A stretch of DNA of 15,967 nt from Candidatus Rifleibacteriota bacterium (lineage in GTDB: Bacteria; UBP17; UBA6191; JACPRK01): assembly GCA_016213865.1 (NCBI GenBank), contig JACQZL010000149.1:6535-22501 (forward strand), written 5' to 3'. The translations under genes and the position numbers were made by a program. Within the stretch, counting starts at the first letter, position 1. Every line of letters begins with the position of its first letter. Shown piece after piece: positions 7,745-13,270 of this stretch. The notes beneath the pieces are model-generated. The model was given only the letters and a program-made list of their open reading frames with translations. It searched no databases and was not told the DNA's origin.

Positions 7745-9121
7745 TCACAGGATGAAGCCCTGCGGATCGTCCGGCCGGTAGTCGGCCTGCAACGGAACCG
7801 CGGCCGCGTCCACGCTGGCCCGGTGACCGAAATGGGCAAGGGCCGACCGGGCGAGCGCGGCCCCCAGCAGGTTCAGCGAAAGGCCGCCGGGGCAGGCGGC
7901 CTGGCACGCTCCGCACCCGACGCACCGGCCGGCCAGGTGAAAAGCCCGGGTGATGTGCCACGCGAGGTTCCCGGGCCTGTCGGCAGCCGTCGGGAACCAC
8001 TGAGGCTGGTTCTTGTCGGCAAGGCACGTGTCGCAGCCGCACATCGGGCACGACTGGCGGCACGCGTAGCACTTGAGGCAACGCTCGAACTGACGGCTCC
8101 AGAAGGCCCAGCGCTCCGCGCCGGCCCTGGCCATCAGCGCGTCCAGCCTCCGGAAGACGTCCGGCGAGAACCCGGTCGGCGGCGCGCTCTGCGGCCCGGC
8201 GGTCGGAACCCCGACCGCCGCCTGGGCCGCGGCGAAATCCAGCGGCCCCAGGAACTTCCCATCGGCCCCGAAGGTGAAGAGCACGACCTGCTCGGCGGTC
8301 AGTTGCTTCTCTTGCAGGAGGACGGCGAGCGACGCGACCTCGGCGGCGCGGGCGACGAGGCCGAACGGGGCCGACGAACGCAGCCTCCTGGCGCGGAGGA
8401 CCCGGGCCAGGTTCGCCGGGGCGTCCCCCGGGGCCAGCAGGTCGCGGGCCTGGTCGGGGTGGTTAGCCCAAAGGACGCGAGGCCGCCCCAGCGTCGGGCT
8501 CCGGGTCCAACCCACGACGACCCGGACTTTGCCCGCCTCGAGCGCCGCGGCCGCGGCCGCACCCAGCTCGGCGCAGGGCCCGGGTTGACCCTCTCGTGCC
8601 GGCGCGCCGCCGGCCGGTTCCGCGAGGGGCGGCGCCAGAGGCGGCCACCGGTCTTGCCGGACCTCGCGCAGCTCGCGGTACGGCCCGAGCGCGACGAGCC
8701 GCTCGGTGAACTCGGTGATCGTCCTGGCGAACTTTTGCCCCTCGGCGGCGGAGATCCAGGCGCACTCGAAGCGGCGAAGGTCGAAGCCCAGCGTGTCGAG
8801 CAGGTCCCGGAAGAGCGTCCAGCGGCGCCGGGCGCGGAAGTTGCCCGCCGTGTAGTGACAGTCGCCGGGATGGCAGCCGCTGACCAGCACCCCGTCGGCC
8901 CCCTGCAGGAACGCCCGGAGCACGAGCGTGATGTCGATCCGGCCCGTGCAAGGCAGCATGAGGGCGCGGACGTTGGGCGGGTAGGTCAGCCGGCTGGTGC
9001 CGGCAAGGTCGGCGCCCGCGTAGGTGCACCACTTGCAGAGGAAGGCGACGAGCCTGGGGGAGAACGCCGCCGGTGCAACCGCGGCGGTAGTCGGGATCGG
9101 TTCCTGATGGGTCTCGTCCAT
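7745..9121 (-). CDS. FlxD-FlxC fusion: MvhD-type 2Fe-2S subunit joined to a 4Fe-4S dicluster protein
   Basis: 458 residues from the ATG at 9121, preceded by GAGGTGAGC; the frame stays open to 9610 but that stretch is antisense-like shadow inside hdrA. Residues 20-145 are an MvhD/FrhD/FlpD domain with CKWC (C29, C32), PCTGRID (C58) and GCHPGDCHY (C83, C88), the cysteines expected to hold a 2Fe-2S cluster. Residues about 198-300 (VRVVVGWTRSPTLGRPRVLW...LFTFGADG) resemble the N-terminal region of FrhB/FdhB-like electron carriers. The C-terminal part has two 4Fe-4S motifs: C348-x2-C351-x2-C354-x3-C358, followed by C361, C363 and C366, and C400-x2-C403-x2-C406-x3-C410. In the family FlxD hands electrons to HdrA and FlxC links to the NAD(P)H module, so this protein is probably the bridge between the two halves of the complex. 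The start lies 2 bases past the hdrA stop, which is embedded in its Shine-Dalgarno, suggesting translational coupling. Confidence 0.88.
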   Translation of the reverse strand: MDETHQEPIPTTAAVAPAAFSPRLVAFLCKWCTYAGADLAGTSRLTYPPNVRALMLPCTGRIDITLVLRAFLQGADGVLVSGCHPGDCHYTAGNFRARRRWTLFRDLLDTLGFDLRRFECAWISAAEGQKFARTITEFTERLVALGPYRELREVRQDRWPPLAPPLAEPAGGAPAREGQPGPCAELGAAAAAALEAGKVRVVVGWTRSPTLGRPRVLWANHPDQARDLLAPGDAPANLARVLRARRLRSSAPFGLVARAAEVASLAVLLQEKQLTAEQVVLFTFGADGKFLGPLDFAAAQAAVGVPTAGPQSAPPTGFSPDVFRRLDALMARAGAERWAFWSRQFERCLKCYACRQSCPMCGCDTCLADKNQPQWFPTAADRPGNLAWHITRAFHLAGRCVGCGACQAACPGGLSLNLLGAALARSALAHFGHRASVDAAAVPLQADYRPDDPQGFIL

Positions 9122-9123
9122 GC

Positions 9124-11163
9124 TCACCTCGCCCCTGCCGGGCCGTGCGAAACGGGGGCCTCCGTCGCCGGGGCGAAGGCCTCCAGCGCCGCCACGAGCT
9201 GCTCGTCCGTGAAGCCCTCCAGCTCGATTGCCTTCGAGCGGCAGACGGCCACGCAGGTCCCGCAACCCTGGCACAGGCCCGGGTTCACCCTGGCCACGGT
9301 CTTGATCAGGGCGCCCTTGCGATCGCGAAGCTCCTCGCGTTCGATGGCCCTGTAGGGGCATGCGGCTTCGCAGGTGAAGCACCCGATGCAGTTCGAGTAG
9401 ACGGGCGGCGGGGCCCGGTGGACCCGCGAAACGAGGGGCTCTCGCAGGAGCTCCGGTGCCGAGAAGAGCCCCAGGACCTTGGCCGCCGTCGCCGAGGCCT
9501 GCGCCACGGTCTCGGGGATGTCCTTCGGTCCCTGGCAGGCGCCGGCCAGGAAGAGCCCTGCCGCCGCGCACTCGACCGGCCGCAGCTTGGGATGGAGCTC
9601 GCTGAACCACCCGTCGGTGTCATAGGCGACCCCCAGCCTCTGGGCCACCTCGCGCGCGTCGGGTTGCGGCACCATCGCCGTGGCCAGCACCACCAGGTCC
9701 GCTTCGAGCTCCAGTTTCTCGCCGCCCAGGAGCGTGTCAGCCGCTTGCACGACGAGGCGCTTTCCGGCAGCGTGGATGCGGGACGACCGCGAACGGACGT
9801 AGAGCACGCCGTCCTGCTCCACCGCTCGGCGCCAGAATTCGTCATAGCCCTTGCCACCCGTGCGCACGTCCATGCACAGGACGATGGCGCGGCCCTCGGG
9901 GTGCTTGTGCCGGTAGAGCATCGCGTGCTTGGCCGTGTACATGCAGCAGATCTTGCTGCAGTAACCGCGACCGAGAGCAGGCTCTCGCGAGCCGGCGCAC
10001 TGCAGGAAAACCACGGTCTTCGGCACCTCGCCGTCCGACGGCCGGCGGATCTCGCCGCCGGTCGGACCGGACGCCGACGCGAGCCTCTCGAACTGCAGTC
10101 CCGTCACGACGTCCGGATGGTCGCCGTCGGCGTACAGCGTGAACGCGTCCTTGCCGACGACCTGGAAGCCGGTCGCCGCGACAATCGCCCCGACCCGCTC
10201 GGTGACGAGTTGGTCCTTCTGCTCGAAGTCGATGGCCCCTGTCGGGCAGGCCTTCTTGCACCGCCCGCACTTGCCCGTCTTGAACTGGATGCAGGTCTTC
10301 TTGTCAATCACGGGCTTGTTGGGGACCGCCTGCGGGAACGGGACGCCAATGACGGTCGTCTTGCTCAGGCCCTCGTCGAAGGCGCTGGGGACCTTCTTCA
10401 TCGGGCAGGCCTGCCAGCACGCGCCGCAACCGTTGCACTTGGCCGGGTCGACGAAGCGGGCCTTGCGGCGCAGCTCGACCTCGAAGTTGCCCAGGTAGCC
10501 GCCGACTCTCTCGACCTCGGTGTAGGCCTCCAGCCGGATCCTGGGATGGTTGGCCGCCTCGACCATTCGCGGCGTGAGGATGCACTGGGAGCAATCGAGC
10601 GTGGGGAACGTCTCGGAGAGCTGGGCCATGTGCCCCCCCAGCGAGGGCGAACGCTCCACGAGCACCACCTCGGCGCCGCCGTCGGCGATGTCCAGCGCGG
10701 CCTGGATGCCGGCGATGCCACCTCCGACGACCAGGGCCCGTCGCGTCACGGGCACCCGGATGGGCGACAGGGCGGTGTCGTAATGGGCCCGGCTCACGTG
10801 GGCCCGCACGAGGTCGATCGCCTTCTCGGTCGCCAGTTCGCGATTCGAGTGGACCCACGAGCACTGTTCGCGCACGTTGGCGAGCTCGCACAGGTAGGGA
10901 TTGAGACCCGCTGCCTCGACCGCCCGCCGGAAGGTCCTCTCGTGCATGCGGGGTGAGCACGCCGCGACGACCACGCCCGAGAGCCGATGCTTTGCGATCG
11001 CCTCGCGGATCAAGGCCTGGCCCGGATCGGAACACAGGTATCGGTAGTCCTGTGCCGTGACCACGCCTGGCAGGCCGGCCGCCGTCGCGGCCACGCGCGG
11101 GCAGTCGACCGTCCGGGCGATGTTCTCTCCGCAGTGACAGATGAAGACGCCGATTCTCGCCAC
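9124..11163 (-). CDS. hdrA: Heterodisulfide reductase subunit A-like flavin/iron-sulfur protein
   Basis: 679 residues, normal for HdrA. The start is GTG at 11163, with AGAGG about seven bases before it. The N-terminal domain carries CHCGENI (C9, C11), C21, C44, C69, C92 and C101. The FAD-binding Rossmann motif is VVGGGIAG (145-152). Two inserted ferredoxin motifs follow: C243-x2-C246-x2-C249-x3-C253, and C291 with C299-x2-C302-x3-C306. C389, C402, C406 and C407 (LQCAGSR, CSKICC) have the spacing of the cluster near the HdrA flavin. The family motif GACQGPKDIPETVAQAS lies at 541-557, and two C-terminal ferredoxin motifs at C592/595/598/602 and C631/634/637/641. This fits six iron-sulfur clusters plus the FAD that bifurcates electrons in characterised HdrA. 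It is the cytoplasmic hub: electrons arrive from FlxD and leave to HdrC/HdrB and ferredoxin. Bifurcation is inferred from the family. The gene sits 11 bases after hdrB. Confidence 0.95.
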   Translation of the reverse strand: MARIGVFICHCGENIARTVDCPRVAATAAGLPGVVTAQDYRYLCSDPGQALIREAIAKHRLSGVVVAACSPRMHERTFRRAVEAAGLNPYLCELANVREQCSWVHSNRELATEKAIDLVRAHVSRAHYDTALSPIRVPVTRRALVVGGGIAGIQAALDIADGGAEVVLVERSPSLGGHMAQLSETFPTLDCSQCILTPRMVEAANHPRIRLEAYTEVERVGGYLGNFEVELRRKARFVDPAKCNGCGACWQACPMKKVPSAFDEGLSKTTVIGVPFPQAVPNKPVIDKKTCIQFKTGKCGRCKKACPTGAIDFEQKDQLVTERVGAIVAATGFQVVGKDAFTLYADGDHPDVVTGLQFERLASASGPTGGEIRRPSDGEVPKTVVFLQCAGSREPALGRGYCSKICCMYTAKHAMLYRHKHPEGRAIVLCMDVRTGGKGYDEFWRRAVEQDGVLYVRSRSSRIHAAGKRLVVQAADTLLGGEKLELEADLVVLATAMVPQPDAREVAQRLGVAYDTDGWFSELHPKLRPVECAAAGLFLAGACQGPKDIPETVAQASATAAKVLGLFSAPELLREPLVSRVHRAPPPVYSNCIGCFTCEAACPYRAIEREELRDRKGALIKTVARVNPGLCQGCGTCVAVCRSKAIELEGFTDEQLVAALEAFAPATEAPVSHGPAGAR

Positions 11164-11174
11164 GGAAGACCTCT

Positions 11175-12071
11175 CTACTTGTCGGCCGCCGTCGGGCGGG
11201 CTTCATCCGGTGTCGGAAGCAGTTCCCCCAGCGGCACGAAGTGGCCTTGCAGGCCCAGGGTCGACGCCGGCAACCCGAAGGCGAGGCCGACCAGTTGCGT
11301 CAGGTAGACCACGGGCAGAGGGACCCGGCCCGGCGCGAGGAACTCGCGCTGGCGCATGTCGAGGTTGGCCTGGCACATGGGACAGGCCAGACACAGCACG
11401 TTGGCGCCGGCCTCGCGCGCCAGCTCCCAGATGCGCAGCCCCTGACGCAGCACGACCGACTTGCGCGAGAGGGCGAACGAGGCCCCGCAACACTCCGTCG
11501 CGCGGCCCCAGCGGACAGTCTCGCCGCCCAGCGCCCGCACGATCGCCTCCATCTGGCGCGGGGCTTCCCACTCGGTGGCGCCAGTGACCCTGGGCGGCCG
11601 CACCAGGAGGCAGCCGTAGTAGCAGGCCACCTTCCAGCCCTTCAACGGGTGCTTGCGGAGTGCCTTGAGCTTGTCCGGCAGCATCCGGGTCAGCCAGTCG
11701 AGCACGTTGACGGCCCTGACCTTCGAGAGGTCCGAGTCGCCGGGCAATCCGAAGACCGCGGCGAGGTCGCGGGCCACCGCGGGATGGTCCGCGAGCTCCC
11801 GGGCCGCGGCCGACAGGCGCTGAAAACACATCGCGCAGGGGACGAGCAACTCCTGGAGACCGGCCCCACGGGCCTTTGCCAGAGTATCGGTGGCCAGGGA
11901 GAGAGCTGCCTCGCGGTCGATCGCGTGGGCCGAGGATGCGCCGCAGCAAACCCAATCGGGGACTTCGGCCAGAGCCACGGCGGCCTCGCGTGCCACGGCT
12001 CGCACGGAGCGGTCATACTCGAAGGCCGACCCCTGAAGGCTGCAACCCGGATAGTAGCCAATCGTGTCCAT
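11175..12071 (-). CDS. hdrB: Heterodisulfide reductase subunit B-like CCG-domain protein
   Basis: 298 residues, the usual HdrB length; ATG at 12071. Two CCG domains are intact. The first is C10, C42-C43, C79-x2-C82; the second is C154, C194-C195, C230-x2-C233. Spacings are 31 and 35 residues in the first copy and 39 and 34 in the second, close to the classical pattern. In methanogen HdrB these cysteines hold two non-cubane 4Fe-4S clusters that split the CoM-S-S-CoB disulfide, so this is the catalytic subunit. A bacterium would not normally have that substrate; in Flx-Hdr systems the acceptor is thought to be a protein or thiol disulfide such as DsrC, but no such gene is present here. It is separated from hdrC by three bases and its Shine-Dalgarno lies in the end of hdrC. 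Confidence 0.94.
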   Translation of the reverse strand: MDTIGYYPGCSLQGSAFEYDRSVRAVAREAAVALAEVPDWVCCGASSAHAIDREAALSLATDTLAKARGAGLQELLVPCAMCFQRLSAAARELADHPAVARDLAAVFGLPGDSDLSKVRAVNVLDWLTRMLPDKLKALRKHPLKGWKVACYYGCLLVRPPRVTGATEWEAPRQMEAIVRALGGETVRWGRATECCGASFALSRKSVVLRQGLRIWELAREAGANVLCLACPMCQANLDMRQREFLAPGRVPLPVVYLTQLVGLAFGLPASTLGLQGHFVPLGELLPTPDEARPTAADK

Positions 12072-12074
12072 GGT

Positions 12075-12719
12075 TCAGTGCTCGCCCCCTTCACCCTCGC
12101 CGGGACCCGGACCGGCAGCCTCGCGGCGGCGAAGCAGCTCACGCGCCCGGCGGACGGCAGTGGTGTCGCGGCTATCGGGTGGACGCAGGTGCAGCTTGCC
12201 CTTCCAGAACATGACCGGGCCGAGCAGAGCGTCCTCGAACAGGTTGAGAGTCGCGAGCTTGTAGCGGCCGACCAGCGTCAACTCGTGGATGCGGCCGCAC
12301 CGGAGGACTTCGGCCAGGAAGGTCTCGTGCAGGGCCTGCGCGTTGCGAGCGCGCGCCGAACGGGCCGCCTGCCCGCTGCGCAGGGTCGCCTGGCGCAACA
12401 CGTCCATGATGCCGGCGAGGTCGACCCCCTGCGGGCACCTCGTGGAGCAAGCCTGGCAGCCGGCGCACAGCCAGGGGGTCTCCGACCCCAACAGGCGGCG
12501 CTGATAATCGGCTCGTCGCGGGGCATCGGCGGCGAAGGCGGCTTCGAGCTGGAGCAGGCGCAGGATGCCGGTCGGGCCCACTTCCATCTCGCCGGGGACG
12601 TTCTGAGGGCACCCGGCCGCACACCGGCCGCACTGATAGCAGGCCAGCGGCGACACGCCCGTGACTCGCGCAACCAGTTCGGCAATCGTACCGTGCGGCA
12701 GCGGTTCACTGTGGCTCAA
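12075..12719 (-). CDS. hdrC: Heterodisulfide reductase subunit C-like 4Fe-4S dicluster protein
   Basis: 214 residues from TTG at 12719, chosen because GGGAGG lies four bases upstream and the length before the first cluster then matches other HdrC proteins. An in-frame ATG at 12755 would add 12 residues (MRPCRPTRAGGP) but has only a weak upstream purine run. The two 4Fe-4S motifs are C27-x2-C30-x2-C33-x3-C37 (CYQCGRCAAGCP) and C85-x2-C88-x2-C91-x3-C95 (CAGCQACSTRCP). HdrC is the wire between HdrA and HdrB in the cytoplasmic complex. The C-terminal half is helical as in the family and ends in a charged, Gly-rich tail. There is no membrane segment, so this is not the HdrE/HdrD-type membrane enzyme. 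It is the first gene of the operon, with a promoter candidate about 75 bases upstream. Confidence 0.92.
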   Translation of the reverse strand: MSHSEPLPHGTIAELVARVTGVSPLACYQCGRCAAGCPQNVPGEMEVGPTGILRLLQLEAAFAADAPRRADYQRRLLGSETPWLCAGCQACSTRCPQGVDLAGIMDVLRQATLRSGQAARSARARNAQALHETFLAEVLRCGRIHELTLVGRYKLATLNLFEDALLGPVMFWKGKLHLRPPDSRDTTAVRRARELLRRREAAGPGPGEGEGGEH

Positions 12720-12723
12720 GGGG

Positions 12724-12729
12724 CCTCCC
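12724..12729 (-). promoter_or_regulatory. Ribosome binding site deciding the hdrC TTG start
   Basis: GGGAGG on the minus strand, separated by CCCC from the TTG at 12719. It is much stronger than anything before the alternative ATG at 12755, so it favours the shorter protein. Confidence 0.5.
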
Positions 12730-12793
12730 GCCCGGGTAGGCCGACACGGTCGCATCGGAAGAGGTCCGCCGGCCTCGGTCCAGGGCAGCCTCC

Positions 12794-12822
12794 AGGTTAC
12801 AGGTGGGTAACACCCGTGTCAA
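12794..12822 (-). promoter_or_regulatory. Sigma70-like promoter of the hdr-flx operon
   Basis: On the minus strand a perfect -35 box TTGACA (12817-12822) is followed after 17 bases by TAACCT (12794-12799), which keeps the key T, A and T of a -10 box. The predicted start of transcription would leave a leader of roughly 65-70 bases before the hdrC TTG. Spacing, orientation and position all fit a promoter for the five-gene operon. Confidence 0.5.
12796..12811. promoter_or_regulatory. Dyad overlapping the hdr promoter, possible operator
   Basis: GTTAC (12796-12800) and GTAAC (12807-12811) form a 5-bp dyad with a 6-base centre, placed over the -10 box and spacer. A repressor bound here would block the promoter. 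It does not resemble a Rex site (TTGTGAA...TTCACAA). The arms are short and could be chance. Confidence 0.22.
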
Positions 12823-12875
12823 CTCGAAGAGGGGCGCTCGGGTGCGTGTCCCGTGGGTGGTCCCCTTGGCAGGAG

Positions 12876-12909
12876 AACACAGAGACACGGAGACCCAGAG
12901 ACCCAGAGG
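12876..12909 (+). repeat. Four tandem octamers, left arm of an inverted pair
   Basis: From 12878 the units read CACAGAGA, CACGGAGA, CCCAGAGA and CCCAGAGG. The 34-base block matches the reverse complement of 13061-13094 at 28 of 34 positions. Blocks of this acacagag/acacggag type are, from memory, dispersed in many bacterial genomes as noncoding repeats. Confidence 0.7.
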
Positions 12910-13060
12910 CCTGTTGAGCCGCGTCGCCGGGGAGGCTCCCTTCATCACCGGGCTGCTGCTCGAGGAGAAGCGGTTCCTCGAACGAGGTGAACGCACCGTT
13001 GCCGTCGCGACCTCACCCTGCAAACGCGAGACTGCCCACTCGCTGGCCCTCTCCCTTCCT

Positions 13061-13094
13061 CCTCTGTGGCTCTGTGCCTCCGTGGCTCTGTGTT
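13061..13094 (-). repeat. Four tandem octamers, right arm of the inverted pair
   Basis: Read on the minus strand the units are CACAGAGC, CACGGAGG, CACAGAGC and CACAGAGG. They mirror the block at 12876-12909 across 151 bases of unrelated sequence. No target-site duplication or gene is visible between the arms. Confidence 0.7.
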
Positions 13095-13270
13095 GAGAGT
13101 CCTTTCCTGGCGCCTGTAGCGATACGACTTCCCATTTCTCTGCATCGCTCCCCCGGCTTCGCCCACGGCTCGCGGTCGGGGCGCCGTCCATGATAGAGTT
13201 GGCTTCCAGGGGTCCCAAGGGACGGCGATTCGTTCGAACCGCCGCCCGCCTCGCGGCTCCCGGCATCGCG

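Larger units (their letters stand above)
12720..13270. other. Divergent intergenic region between hdrC and the PAS gene
   Basis: 551 bases with no convincing gene. It holds the hdr promoter candidate with a dyad (12794-12822) and two inverted octamer-repeat blocks (12876-12909 and 13061-13094). Short open frames here cross the octamer repeats and translate into low-complexity peptides (for example NTEPRRHRATEEE), which is typical of noncoding repeats. The rightmost 80 bases could be coding if the PAS gene starts at the in-frame ATG at 13190. I saw no clear promoter for the PAS gene. Confidence 0.6.

Noticed and set aside
6560..9355. 931-codon plus-strand open frame opposite the flx genes
   Set aside because: It is the antisense shadow of two genes full of cysteine-cluster motifs; its own translation is Arg/Gly/Pro-rich with no domain, as expected in G+C-rich DNA.
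9122..9610. N-terminal extension of the FlxD-FlxC gene to 9610
   Set aside because: The extra 163 residues overlap hdrA and are Arg/Gly/Pro-rich; the ATG at 9121 has a strong Shine-Dalgarno and leads directly into the MvhD domain.
9145..10956. 603-codon plus-strand open frame opposite hdrA
   Set aside because: Antisense shadow of a complete hdrA with all family motifs; the same applies to the 558-codon frame at 11241-12917 opposite hdrB and hdrC.
12803..13096. 97-codon open frame in the intergenic region
   Set aside because: It runs through both octamer blocks and gives repeat-derived peptides (EHRDTETQRP; LPPLWLCASVALC); no Shine-Dalgarno and no family resemblance.
13093..13122. TTGAGA with TAGCGA 18 bases later as a promoter for the PAS gene
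   Set aside because: The -10 match is poor and the -35 box overlaps the right octamer block; not strong enough to annotate.
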